Shown: piece by piece, positions 21,659-30,465 of the stretch
Layout of the letters: every line of letters starts with the position of its first letter
How positions within the stretch are numbered: the first letter of the stretch is position 1
Assembly: GCA_024641285.1 (NCBI GenBank)
Contig: JAHEDH010000023.1
Coordinates: 1-32,482, forward strand
Reading direction: 5' to 3'
Source: a bacterium
Lineage (GTDB): Bacteria > Actinomycetota > Acidimicrobiia > Spongiisociales > ZC4RG35
DNA length: 32,482 nucleotides
Notes under the pieces: generated by a model
What the model was told of the DNA's origin: nothing
What the model saw: only the letters and a program-made list of their open reading frames with translations
The model's database searches: none
Position numbers and translations under genes: made by a program

Positions 21659-23175
21659 CAGCGCTCCACCAGTTTCAGTTTGCGGTTGTAGTAGTTGACC
21701 AACGACGAGAGCAACAGGCTGACGGTGAGATAGAAGCCCATCCACATGAGCAGGACCGGCAGGTACTGGCCGCTCTGGTTGGCGAGCGTCGTCATCGTCG
21801 CGACCACCTCGGGGAATGCAACCGCAATCCCCAGCGAGGTGTTCTTGGCGAGATTGAGGTACTGGTTGCCGATCGGCGGGAGAATGATCCGCAGCGCCTG
21901 GGGGAGCACGATGAGGCGGAGCAGCTGGCTCCGGCGGAGGCCCATGGCGAGTCCGGCCTCGGTCTGACCCTTGGGGACGGCGAGCACACCGCCACGCACG
22001 ATCTCGCCGATGTTGGCTGCGGTGAACAGCGTGACGCCGACCCAGAGCCCGAAGAACGCCGGCGTCATCGTCATGCCCTGCGGCCCGATCGAGGCGAAGT
22101 TGGCCGGCTTGATGATCTCGGGCCGGGCAAACCGCATCGGGCTGCCGGTCCGAAGGAACTCGAACTTCTGATCGAAGAACCCGAACACGAAGGCGGTCAC
22201 ATCGGCGATGGTCTCGGTGATCGCCGGAATGAACAAGAAGACCAGAGCGGCGCCGACGCCGATCACGCCGGCGAGCCCGATACGGAAGTAGTCGTCATCG
22301 GTGAGTTTGGCGAGCCCCGCCGGCGACCTGAGCGAGTCGAGGAAGCCCCGGATCCAGCGGACGGCCAGGAACACTGCGACGGCGGCGAAGAGGAGCTGCC
22401 ACGCCAACACCGGGACCGTGGACACGATCGACTCGAGCAGCTGCCAGATCCAACCGAGTGCGCCGGCGATCGGATGGGCGAACCAGCCGACGGCCGCAAC
22501 GACGAGGAAGGCGCCCATGGCGTACCGGGGAGCGTGCGTGTTCTGACCGGTCTGCTCTCGCAGGCGATCTCGACGCCGGAACATGAGGACGGCGGCGACG
22601 ACACCGAGGGCGAGGAAGGCGCCCCACTGCCAGAACGTGTCCGTCGGGAACAGCCACGGCAGCGACACTCCGTTTCGAGTGAAGATGAGCCACACCGGAC
22701 CCGACGCCTCGTTTGAGAGCTCTGGGAAGAAGAGTGAGCAGAGGAGGGCAAAGAAGATGATGAGAACGAGGAGCGGGATGTTGCGGATGATCTCGACGAA
22801 GACGGTCGCCGACTTCGAAAGCAGCCAGTTGGAAGAGAGCCGGGAGACACCGACGATGACTCCGAGGAAGCTGGCAGCGATGATCCCCGAGAAGGTCACC
22901 CGCAGCATGTTCACGATCCCGGTGGCGAACGACTCCAGGCCGTTCTCCGGCAGGGTGAAGATCCCTTCTGAGATCTGCGGGGCGGGATCGCTGAGGAACC
23001 GGAACGAGAACTCGCGGCCCTGAGCGTCGAGGTTGGTGGCTGCCTGGGTGCCGAGCACCCAGAAGAGCGCAACGATGCCGACGAACACACCGATCTGCGC
23101 CGACCACTTGAGGAACGTCTCGTTCCTCCAGAGAGGAGGCTTGGTCTGTGGTGCTGTGACTCGTTCGGTCGTCAT
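21658..23175 (-). CDS. aapQ: Amino acid ABC transporter permease, AapQ/BztB type, enlarged
   Basis: A 505-residue permease. After a first helix (about 26-43) comes the AapQ-type periplasmic stretch with FRFLSDPAPQISEG. The transport domain begins around GIVNMLRVTFSG and VEIIRNIPLLVLIIFFALL, and the EAA loop EAGLAMGLRRSQLLRLIVLP lies near the C-terminus. A long central part (about 185-330) contains several extra hydrophobic segments, making it about 100 residues longer than family members I know. ATG 23175 is the first Met of the aligned region; there is no Shine-Dalgarno, and a large hairpin ends only 15 bases upstream. Partner of the AapM-like permease. Confidence 0.9.
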   Translation of the reverse strand: MTTERVTAPQTKPPLWRNETFLKWSAQIGVFVGIVALFWVLGTQAATNLDAQGREFSFRFLSDPAPQISEGIFTLPENGLESFATGIVNMLRVTFSGIIAASFLGVIVGVSRLSSNWLLSKSATVFVEIIRNIPLLVLIIFFALLCSLFFPELSNEASGPVWLIFTRNGVSLPWLFPTDTFWQWGAFLALGVVAAVLMFRRRDRLREQTGQNTHAPRYAMGAFLVVAAVGWFAHPIAGALGWIWQLLESIVSTVPVLAWQLLFAAVAVFLAVRWIRGFLDSLRSPAGLAKLTDDDYFRIGLAGVIGVGAALVFLFIPAITETIADVTAFVFGFFDQKFEFLRTGSPMRFARPEIIKPANFASIGPQGMTMTPAFFGLWVGVTLFTAANIGEIVRGGVLAVPKGQTEAGLAMGLRRSQLLRLIVLPQALRIILPPIGNQYLNLAKNTSLGIAVAFPEVVATMTTLANQSGQYLPVLLMWMGFYLTVSLLLSSLVNYYNRKLKLVER

Positions 23176-23190
23176 GTGAGGAAGGAGATC

Positions 23191-23227
23191 GGTGCTGGTG
23201 GGGAGGAGTTGCCTCCCCACCAGCACC
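23191..23227 (-). terminator. 16-bp hairpin between binding-protein and permease genes
   Basis: A perfect 16-bp stem (23191-23206 with 23212-23227) with a 5-base loop starts 11 bases after the binding-protein stop and ends 15 bases before the permease ATG. No T-tract follows. Such intercistronic hairpins typically terminate part of the transcripts or protect the upstream message, giving excess binding protein. Confidence 0.75.
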
Positions 23228-23238
23228 GGATCATTCGA

Positions 23239-24357
23239 TCAGCGTGCGGGCGGTGGGTAGAGGAGACCGCCATCGCTCCAGAGCGCGTTCAGCCCGCGCT
23301 CCAGACCCAACGGCCGGAGGTTCCGGTCGAAGGACTCGGCGTAGTTGCCGACCTGGCTGATGACGTCGAAGAACGCAGACGTCGGAATCCCCATCGCGGT
23401 CTGCAGCTCGCCTTCGCCACCGAGCAGGCGGCCGATCTCGTCATTCGGAGGATTCGCCTGGGCATCGGCGACATTCGTCGAGTCGATGCCGGCTTCCTCG
23501 GCGATGAGCATGGCGAAGATGGTCCAGCGAACCACATCACCGAAGCGCGAGTTGTTCTGCGCATATGCGGGGCCGAGCGGCTCCTTGGAGATCGGGACCT
23601 CGGGGAACACGACCCAGTCGGTGCCTTCGGGGTCACTCGCCTTGCGGGAGATCAGACCGGAACCGTCGGTGGTGACCACCTGGCAGGCACCCGACTTGAA
23701 GTTCTCCATCACGATGTCGAAGTCCTCGAATGTCTGCAGCGTGATGTTCACGCCGAGCGCCGAGGCGGCCTCTGAGATGTTCTTCTCCGTGGTCGTTCCG
23801 GCATTGGTGCAGACGGTGGCGCCTTCGATGTCACTGAGGGCGGATCCGCTGCTGAACCCGTCGGACGCCTTCGCCATCAACTGCTGGCCGTCGTAGTAGG
23901 TGGTCGGAGCGAAATCGAGGCCCAGATCCGTGTCACGGGACTGCGTCCACGTCGTGTTGCGGCTCAGGAGGTCGATGAGACCAGAGTTCACGGCCTCGAA
24001 CCTGGCCGACGCCGTCAGCGGCTCGTAGCGGACCGCTTCGGAGTCGCCGAACAGCGCCGCAGCGACTGCCCGACAGAGGTCGACGTCGAAACCGACGAGG
24101 TTGCCGTCGGTGTCACGCGAGCCGAAGCCCGGAAGTGTCTCGTTGACACCACAGTTCAGTTCTCCACGTTCGAGCACGACATCGAGCAGGTCGCCCCCGT
24201 CGGTCTGTCCCCCCGTGTCGGTGTCGCCGCCACCGCCCGCCGTCGTCTCGGTGGTGTCGCCACCGGCCGTCGTCGTTGTGGCCTCTTCCGCATCACTTCC
24301 GCAAGCGCTCACGATGAGCGCAAATACGGTGAGTAGCAGGATGAAACGATTCCTCAT
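23239..24357 (-). CDS. aapJ: General L-amino acid ABC transporter substrate-binding lipoprotein
   Basis: A 372-residue solute-binding protein. The signal peptide ends in lipobox VSAC with Cys19 for lipidation, and a Thr/Gly/Asp-rich linker runs to about residue 55. The binding domain follows the AapJ/BztA pattern: RGELNCGVNETLPGFG, NLVGFDVDLCRAVAAALFGD, SGLIDLLSRNTTWTQSRD, GATVCTNAGTTTEKNI and VGNYAESFDRNLRPLGL. Loss of the outer-membrane-type soluble signal in favour of a lipid anchor fits a Gram-positive envelope. GGGAGG lies before the ATG. It is the first gene of the transporter operon; amino acid specificity is presumed broad by family. Confidence 0.93.
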   Translation of the reverse strand: MRNRFILLLTVFALIVSACGSDAEEATTTTAGGDTTETTAGGGGDTDTGGQTDGGDLLDVVLERGELNCGVNETLPGFGSRDTDGNLVGFDVDLCRAVAAALFGDSEAVRYEPLTASARFEAVNSGLIDLLSRNTTWTQSRDTDLGLDFAPTTYYDGQQLMAKASDGFSSGSALSDIEGATVCTNAGTTTEKNISEAASALGVNITLQTFEDFDIVMENFKSGACQVVTTDGSGLISRKASDPEGTDWVVFPEVPISKEPLGPAYAQNNSRFGDVVRWTIFAMLIAEEAGIDSTNVADAQANPPNDEIGRLLGGEGELQTAMGIPTSAFFDVISQVGNYAESFDRNLRPLGLERGLNALWSDGGLLYPPPAR

Positions 24358-24473
24358 CCAATTCCTCCCTTGGTTTCAAGTCAGTTCCCGGACTGGCCGG
24401 GCAAATCGACCATAGCCAGACAATCGTGAAGGGGTCGTGAATGGGGGGAACCAATTTCGAGTCGAGATTTCGG

Positions 24474-26330
24474 CTACTCGACGATCAATCCGAGGACGTG
24501 TTCGCTGATCGAAGCCGCGTCGAGCCCGATGGAGTGCAGCACGTCACCGGCAGACCCGAACGGGAGAAAGCGGTCGGGAATGCCCAACAGTTCGACCCGA
24601 GACGCGGCCGGCGTGCCGACGAGATGCTCGAGAACGGCGGCGCCGAACCCACCGGAGATCACTCCGTCTTCGACTGTCACGATGAGTCGATAGGCCGCTG
24701 CCCAGTCGAGCAAACGCGGGTCGATCGGCTTGATCCACCGGGCGTTGAGCACCCCACAGGACACACCGTGCTGCTCGAGGTCGGCGGCCGCCTTCTCACA
24801 CGATTCGACCATGCGGCCGTTCGCGATGAACAGCACATCGGTCCCGGTCTGCAATTCCACCCAGGTCCCGATCGGAACCGGATCGACCGGCATGGCAGGC
24901 AGCGAGGTTGCAGCCGCCTTCGGATACCGGAGGACGATGGGACCGTCGTGGGTGACGGCGGTTGCGACCATGCCGGCGAGCTCGGTCGCGTCCGCCGGGC
25001 TCCCGATCACGAGGTTGGGGATCCCACGCAGCATCGAGATGTCGAACGCGCCGTGGTGCGACGAGCCGTCCGGACCCGTGACGCCGGCGCGATCCAGGAG
25101 GAACGTGACGGGAAGGTCGTGCAGGCAGACGTCCATCGTGACCTGGTCGATGGCGCGCTGGAGGAACGTCGAGTACATCGCCACGACCGGCCGTTTCCCC
25201 GCCATGGCCAATCCAGCGGCGAGCCCGACGGCGTGCTGCTCGGCGATCCCAGCGTCGATCACCCGGTCGGGGAACTCCTCCGACATCTGCTGGAGCCCGG
25301 TGGAAGAGACCATGGCCGCACTGATCCCGACCAGGTCGGGGTCACGGCGTGCCGCCTCGACGAGCGCCACTCCGGCCACGTCGGTGTACTTGATCTCCGA
25401 CTTCAGCGGCTGACCGGTTGCCACGTCGAAGGACGAGACGCCGTGGAGCTTGTCGAGTTCGTCGGCGATCGCAGGCTCGTAACCGTTCCCCTTCTCGGTC
25501 ACGACGTGAACGACCACCGGCTCGTGGAACTCCTTGGCGCGGCGGAGCGTCTCCTCGAGGAGGGGGATGTCGTGCCCATCGATTCGGCCCGAGTACTTGA
25601 GGCCAAGCGTGTCGAACACGGTCGACGGCTCGATGACCTGCTTGACCGCCTCCTTGAACCGCATCGCCAACTCGTCCGCCGTGCCACCGACGACCGGCAT
25701 GGTTCGCAGCATCTTTCCAGTGGTGCGCTTCGCCCATTCGTATCTGGGATCGAAGCGCAGCCCGGCGAGACCGGCCAGCATTGCCAGACCTCCGACGGTC
25801 GGCGCGTACGAGCGGCCGTTGTCGTTGAGCACGACGATCACCTTCGGAGGGCGCAGCACCGACAGGTGGCTCAGAGCCTCGTACGCCTGTCCCCCGGTGA
25901 ACGCCCCGTCGCCGATCACGGCAATCGACCAGCCGTCGCCACCGCCGAGGGCATCGCCGAGTGCATAGCTGATGGAGGTGGATGCGTGGCTGTTCTCGAC
26001 GAAGTCGTGCTCGCTCTCCGAACGCGACGGGTATCCACTCATGCCGCCGAATGAGCGGAGATGGTCGAAGCCGTCTCGGCGGCCGGTCAGCAGCTTGTGG
26101 ACATAGGCCTGGTGGCCGACATCCCAGAAGATCCGGTCCGAGGGCGAGTCGAAAGCCCGGTGAAGCGCGATCGTCAGCTCGACGATGCCGAGATTCGGTG
26201 ACAGGTGCCCGCCGGTCCGGGAGATGCGGTCGAGGAGGAAGGACCTGATCTCCTCGGCGAGCTGGTCCAGCTCCGCCCATGAGAGGTCGTCGAGATCGGA
26301 GGGATCGTTGATGCGTTCGAGCAGCGACAT
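24474..26330 (-). CDS. dxs: 1-deoxy-D-xylulose-5-phosphate synthase
   Basis: A 618-residue thiamine diphosphate enzyme that condenses pyruvate and glyceraldehyde 3-phosphate, the first step of the MEP isoprenoid pathway. Visible blocks are DVGHQAYVHKLLTGR, PSRSESEHDFVENSHAST, the ThDP motif GDGAFTGGQAYEAL ending with the LNDNGRS Asn, DGHDIPLLEETL, GIAEQHAVGLAAGLA, and DRAGVTGPDGSSHHGAFD. Length is normal. The start at ATG 26330 gives the standard MSLLERI N-terminus; an in-frame ATG at 26357 is possible. TAGCGT lies 10 bases before the chosen ATG, so the leader would be very short. It is 49 bases downstream of the kinase gene and could be co-transcribed. Confidence 0.96.
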   Translation of the reverse strand: MSLLERINDPSDLDDLSWAELDQLAEEIRSFLLDRISRTGGHLSPNLGIVELTIALHRAFDSPSDRIFWDVGHQAYVHKLLTGRRDGFDHLRSFGGMSGYPSRSESEHDFVENSHASTSISYALGDALGGGDGWSIAVIGDGAFTGGQAYEALSHLSVLRPPKVIVVLNDNGRSYAPTVGGLAMLAGLAGLRFDPRYEWAKRTTGKMLRTMPVVGGTADELAMRFKEAVKQVIEPSTVFDTLGLKYSGRIDGHDIPLLEETLRRAKEFHEPVVVHVVTEKGNGYEPAIADELDKLHGVSSFDVATGQPLKSEIKYTDVAGVALVEAARRDPDLVGISAAMVSSTGLQQMSEEFPDRVIDAGIAEQHAVGLAAGLAMAGKRPVVAMYSTFLQRAIDQVTMDVCLHDLPVTFLLDRAGVTGPDGSSHHGAFDISMLRGIPNLVIGSPADATELAGMVATAVTHDGPIVLRYPKAAATSLPAMPVDPVPIGTWVELQTGTDVLFIANGRMVESCEKAAADLEQHGVSCGVLNARWIKPIDPRLLDWAAAYRLIVTVEDGVISGGFGAAVLEHLVGTPAASRVELLGIPDRFLPFGSAGDVLHSIGLDAASISEHVLGLIVE

Positions 26331-26378
26331 CAGGGCAGCAACGCTACTAGCCGGCATGTGGTTCCGGGAACCGGACTC

Positions 26379-28160
26379 TCATTGCGCGCTGGAACCGGGT
26401 GGGTTGTCCACCTCCTGCAACGGACCGGCTTCTTCGACTACGGCCCCGTGCATCGGAACGACCACACGGAACGAGGAGCCCCTGCCCAATTCGGACGACA
26501 CGGAGACGGTGCCTCCGTACCGTTCCGCGACATGTCTCACGATGGCGAGCCCCAGCCCGGTCCCCCCCGTGTCTCGCGATCTCGCCACATCCACACGATA
26601 GAAACGCTCGAACACTCTGGAGAGCGAACGGGTCGGAATACCGGTTCCCGTGTCAACGACTTTCAGCTCGATGCTTCCGACAGGCGCTTTCAACGTGATC
26701 GCCACCTCACCCCCCGTGTCCGTGTACGTGATGGCGTTCTCGCAGAGGTTGCGAACGGCCAGCGCCCAATCCGAGGAGGCTCCTTCGATTGAAACGGCCT
26801 CGAGATCGGTCGAGACAGCTATCCCACGCTCGACCGCGCGGGCTCGGAGACGATCGACCTCCTCGGCAACGACGAGGTCCAGACGACACGACCCATCGGA
26901 GGCGTCCGAAGCCTCCAGGCGCGAAAGGTCGAGGAGGTCTTCCACGATCCGGGCCAGCCGTCGGGCGGATGACTCGACCTGAGCTGCGAACGAGGCAGCA
27001 CGTTCGGGATCCCGCCCGAGAGCCAGTTGCAGTGCCTCGCTCGAAGCAAGCACCGAGGCGATTGGGGTTTTCAGCTCGTGGGAAGCGTCGGCGACGAAGT
27101 CGCGCCGCATCGCCTCGATCCTGTGTCGCTCGGTGATGTCCGCCGCGACCACCAACACTCGAGCGCGGTCCTCACGAAAGGGGGTCGCCACCACCGACAC
27201 GATCCTGGTCGGAGTGCCGATCTCCACAACGACTGCATCCACTTCTCCACGCGTTCGTGCAGTACGGACCGCTCGTTGGACGGCCGCGGGGGCAAGCGCG
27301 GCCAGACGCTGTGGGATCGGTCCGAGCAAGTCCCTCGCGGGCGGATTGGCGTAGGACAGTCTGTCGTCGGGCTCGATGAGGAGAACTCCCTCCGGAAGCG
27401 CACCGAGCACCTGTTCGAGGGTCTCCCGCTCCTCCTCGCTCTCACTGATCCGTCGGCCGAGATCAGACGCCATCCGGCCGATCGCCTGACCGAGGCGATC
27501 CAGTTCGAAGGTCGACGATCGCCGTGGCACGACATCGAGGCTTCCGCCGGCCACTCGGTCGGCGGTATCGGTCAAGGCTGCGATTGGGCGAGCGATCTTG
27601 GAAGCTGCGTAGACGGCTGCGAGCGACCCGAGCACCCCGACCAGGGCGACCGCCGAGACGATCGTCCCGGTGAGCGCACCCAGTTCATCGGAGATCTTCG
27701 ACTCGGTCACGGACAGGCGAATGATCCGGTCGTTCGCCGGCGGAAGCGCGACATAGAGGCGGTTCTCGTCGGTCGTGACGCTGTAACGCGACGAGCGGCC
27801 CACCTCGCCGAGGAGCGCAGCCATGACTTCTGGTCGGTCAGAGTGGTCGTCCATCGACAGCGGGTCGGACACCGAGTCGGCCATGACGGTGCCGTCGATC
27901 CCGATCACGGTGATTCGCGCGTTCAGCACCTCCGCCTGCGCGCGGACCAGTTCTTGGGCATCCCCTTCGAAGTCGAGAGTCAACTGAACCAGGGCAGCCT
28001 TGTCGACGAGGTCGTCGGCGAGTTGGTCGATCAGCGCATCCCTGACCCCACTGCGCACGAGGATGGCCACCAGCACGAGCAACGTCACGAAGACGACCGC
28101 GAACCAGGACAGCAAGCGACCCATGAGCGTGTTGCTCCTCCACCGAAGTCGCTCAAGCAT
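26379..28160 (-). CDS. phoR: PhoR-like sensor histidine kinase
   Basis: A 593-residue membrane kinase. TM1 (about 17-36) and TM2 (161-184) bracket an extracytoplasmic sensor of about 120 residues. HAMP (185-240) and PAS (about 245-345; LGALPEGVLLIEPDDRLSYAN) follow. The H-box DFVADASHELKTPIASV has phospho-acceptor His361, and the ATPase domain shows NLCENAITYTDTGG, DTGTGIP and GTGLGLAIVRHVAERYGG. It starts inside the last 8 bases of the regulator gene and so is coupled to it. Position next to phoU and pst implies phosphate-starvation sensing, with PhoU and the Pst transporter as the likely input. The large sensor domain is more like PhoR of Firmicutes than SenX3. Confidence 0.9.
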   Translation of the reverse strand: MLERLRWRSNTLMGRLLSWFAVVFVTLLVLVAILVRSGVRDALIDQLADDLVDKAALVQLTLDFEGDAQELVRAQAEVLNARITVIGIDGTVMADSVSDPLSMDDHSDRPEVMAALLGEVGRSSRYSVTTDENRLYVALPPANDRIIRLSVTESKISDELGALTGTIVSAVALVGVLGSLAAVYAASKIARPIAALTDTADRVAGGSLDVVPRRSSTFELDRLGQAIGRMASDLGRRISESEEERETLEQVLGALPEGVLLIEPDDRLSYANPPARDLLGPIPQRLAALAPAAVQRAVRTARTRGEVDAVVVEIGTPTRIVSVVATPFREDRARVLVVAADITERHRIEAMRRDFVADASHELKTPIASVLASSEALQLALGRDPERAASFAAQVESSARRLARIVEDLLDLSRLEASDASDGSCRLDLVVAEEVDRLRARAVERGIAVSTDLEAVSIEGASSDWALAVRNLCENAITYTDTGGEVAITLKAPVGSIELKVVDTGTGIPTRSLSRVFERFYRVDVARSRDTGGTGLGLAIVRHVAERYGGTVSVSSELGRGSSFRVVVPMHGAVVEEAGPLQEVDNPPGSSAQ

Positions 28161-28845
28161 CGACGAATTTGTAGCCGAGCCCCCGCTCGGTGACGATGCG
28201 CGACGGATTCGAGGGATCGCGCTCGAGTTTCTGTCTCAGCCGCTTGATGTGGACATCGAGTGTCTTGGTGTCGCCGAAATATGACGGACCCCATACTTCG
28301 TCGATGAGAACGTCGCGGGTCGAGAGCCGATTCGCTCTCCGCATGAGCGATTCGAGCAGATCGAACTCCTTGGGCCGCAGCTTCACGGACGCACCGTCGA
28401 CCCGAGCCTCGTGAGCGTCGAGATCGAGTTCGACTCCGCCACCGCGGAGGATCTCGTTGGAATCGTCGATGGCCCCCGACCTTGCCGACCGTCGAATCTG
28501 GGCGCGGACCCGGGCCATCAACTCACGCATCGAGAACGGCTTCGTGACGTAGTCGTCCGCACCGAGTTCGAGTCCGGCGACCTTGTCGGCCTCGGCATCC
28601 CGGGCCGTGAGCATGATGATCGGAACGTCGGACTCGGCCCTGATCTGACGGCAAACGTCGAGGCCGGATGACTCCGGGAGCATGACGTCGAGGAGCACCA
28701 GCGAGGGATTCACCTCCCTCACGCGGTTGATGGCCTCCCTGCCGGTCGACGCAACGAAGACCTCGAATCCTTCGACCTCCAGCGCATACCCGACCGACTC
28801 CGCAAGCGGCCGCTCGTCTTCCACGACGAGCACCCGGAGCTTCAT
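28153..28845 (-). CDS. phoB: PhoB/RegX3-like OmpR-family response regulator
   Basis: A 230-residue two-component regulator. The receiver domain has acidic Glu9/Asp10 (VVEDE), phospho-acceptor Asp53 in VLLDVMLPESSG, and Lys102 in DDYVTKPFS. A winged-helix OmpR-type domain (about 130-229) ends with LDVHIKRLRQKLERDP and IVTERGLGYKFV. ATG 28845 is chosen because it lies one base after the phoU stop (TGAGATG) and begins the receiver domain exactly; two upstream in-frame ATGs fall in phoU. It should activate the phosphate regulon upon phosphorylation by the kinase encoded next. In actinobacteria the equivalent may be named RegX3 or PhoP. Confidence 0.92.
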   Translation of the reverse strand: MKLRVLVVEDERPLAESVGYALEVEGFEVFVASTGREAINRVREVNPSLVLLDVMLPESSGLDVCRQIRAESDVPIIMLTARDAEADKVAGLELGADDYVTKPFSMRELMARVRAQIRRSARSGAIDDSNEILRGGGVELDLDAHEARVDGASVKLRPKEFDLLESLMRRANRLSTRDVLIDEVWGPSYFGDTKTLDVHIKRLRQKLERDPSNPSRIVTERGLGYKFVDA

Positions 28846-28846
28846 C

Positions 28847-29539
28847 TCACCCCTGGCTCCCGCGGTCATGGAGCGCCTCCTCGTTGAAGTCGTGGAACTC
28901 ACCCGTCACCAGGTAGACGACCTGCTCACCGATGTCGACCGATTGATCGCCAATGCGCTCAAGCGCGCGTGCAGCCATCATCATGTGCGTCGCCGACTCG
29001 AGCATTTGTGGATCGGCGCCCAGAGCAACGACCTCCCGATACATGCTCTTGTTGATCCGGTCGACCGGCTCGTCCATCGCCGGGAGCAGCCTGGCTTCAT
29101 CGGCATCTCGCCGGATGAAGCTTTCGATCGCGGTCCGAAGCATCGGGCGAACGAGATCCCCCATCTCCTGAACCTGCTCAACGATTCGGCTGCTCATGGG
29201 CAGCCCATGCGAGAGAGCGGCGAGTTTCGCGATGTTGACCGCCTGATCGCCGGTTCGCTCCAGAGTGACGTTCATGTGAAGCAGGACCGACATCAGACGA
29301 AGGTCCGCACCCATTGGTTGCTGGCGGGCCATGAGATTGATCCAACGGTTGTGCACGTCGAGATACAACTGGTCGATCACATGGTCGCCCTCGCGCACTC
29401 TTCCTGCGGCATCGAGGTCTCCGGTGACGAGAGCGTGAACCGCCATCCCGATGAGCTCGTGGGCGCGGTCACCCATCTCGTGGATGCTCTGCTCCAGTCC
29501 TTCGAGCTCGGCGTGGAAGTGCGTTCGTTGATCCACCAT
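28847..29539 (-). CDS. phoU: Phosphate signalling protein PhoU
   Basis: A 230-residue all-helical protein with two PhoU repeats. Conserved metal-binding-type segments occur in each half: MNVTLERTGDQAVNIAKLA and AARALERIGDQSVDIGEQV. PhoU connects the Pst transporter to the sensor kinase and represses phosphate-starvation genes when phosphate is plentiful. It lies between pstB and the regulator gene in the same direction, 22 bases from the former and one base from the latter. The start has AAGGG 6 bases upstream. Length fits the family. Confidence 0.95.
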   Translation of the reverse strand: MVDQRTHFHAELEGLEQSIHEMGDRAHELIGMAVHALVTGDLDAAGRVREGDHVIDQLYLDVHNRWINLMARQQPMGADLRLMSVLLHMNVTLERTGDQAVNIAKLAALSHGLPMSSRIVEQVQEMGDLVRPMLRTAIESFIRRDADEARLLPAMDEPVDRINKSMYREVVALGADPQMLESATHMMMAARALERIGDQSVDIGEQVVYLVTGEFHDFNEEALHDRGSQG

Positions 29540-29561
29540 CAGCTGCCCTTCTCTGCGTCGA

Positions 29562-30464
29562 TCACCCGAATCGCCCGGTTATGTACTGCTCGGTCTCATC
29601 GTTCTCGGGGGCGGTGAAGATCCTATCCGTCAGGCCGTACTCGACCAGGCGTCCGGTTCTCATTCCCGCATCGTTCACATCGACCGAGAAGAAGGCGGTT
29701 CGGTCCGAGACGCGCGCCGCCTGCTGCATGTTGTGGGTGACGATGATGATGGAGTAGTCCTTCTTCAGCTCCTGCATCAGCTCTTCGATCCGAAGCGTCG
29801 CGATCGGGTCGAGCGCCGACGCAGGCTCGTCCATCAGGACAACGTCGGGATTGGTGGCGATCGCCCTGGCGATGCACAGACGCTGCTGCTGGCCACCGGA
29901 GAGCGAGTATCCGCTCTCGTTGAGCTTGTCCTTCACTTCGTCCCAGAGGGCGGCCTGGCGGATCGCGCTTTCGACGAGATCGCCCAGGTCGGACTTCGAG
30001 CCCTTGAACCCGTTGATCTTTGCCCCCCAGGCGACGTTGTCGAAGATGGACTTCGGGAACGGGTTCGGCTTCTGAAAGACCATGCCGACGCGCCGGCGGA
30101 CTTCTACGGGATCGATGTCCTCGGCATAGATGTTCGTGTCGTTGTAGATGACCGTGCCCTCGACGCGGGCTGACGGGATGAGATCGTTCATCCGGTTGAA
30201 GCACCTGAGCACGGTCGACTTCCCGCAGCCCGAGGGGCCGATCAGTGCGGTGATCTCGTTCTTGCCGAACCTCATCGAGACGTCCCTCACCGCCCGGAAT
30301 TCGCCGTAGTAGACGCCCAGGCCCCGCGCTTCGATGACGGCGTCCTCGATCTCCATGGGCATGTGCGACGAGTCTGTGGACGAGGCGTTGCGAAGCCTTG
30401 CGGTGATGTCGATTTGCTGTTCGGTCTCGTCGGTCATCGGTATCGCTGTCTCTGTGTCGGACAT
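29562..30464 (-). CDS. pstB: Phosphate ABC transporter ATP-binding protein PstB
   Basis: A 300-residue ATPase for high-affinity phosphate uptake. Walker [10 protein letters not shown] (76-84), [31 protein letters not shown], signature [14 protein letters not shown], Walker [14 protein letters not shown] and [13 protein letters not shown] are all PstB-specific. The C-terminus [10 protein letters not shown] is also typical. An acidic N-terminal stretch of about 38 residues precedes the normal start region; ATG at codon 35 (MPMEIED) would give the usual length. The first ATG is kept because it follows the pstA stop by one base (TGAGATG). Confidence 0.96.
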   Translation of the reverse strand: MSDTETAIPMTDETEQQIDITARLRNASSTDSSHMPMEIEDAVIEARGLGVYYGEFRAVRDVSMRFGKNEITALIGPSGCGKSTVLRCFNRMNDLIPSARVEGTVIYNDTNIYAEDIDPVEVRRRVGMVFQKPNPFPKSIFDNVAWGAKINGFKGSKSDLGDLVESAIRQAALWDEVKDKLNESGYSLSGGQQQRLCIARAIATNPDVVLMDEPASALDPIATLRIEELMQELKKDYSIIIVTHNMQQAARVSDRTAFFSVDVNDAGMRTGRLVEYGLTDRIFTAPENDETEQYITGRFG

Positions 30465-30465
30465 C

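Noticed and set aside
24441-26054. 537-codon plus-strand frame opposite dxs
   Set aside because: dxs is intact with all signature motifs on the minus strand.
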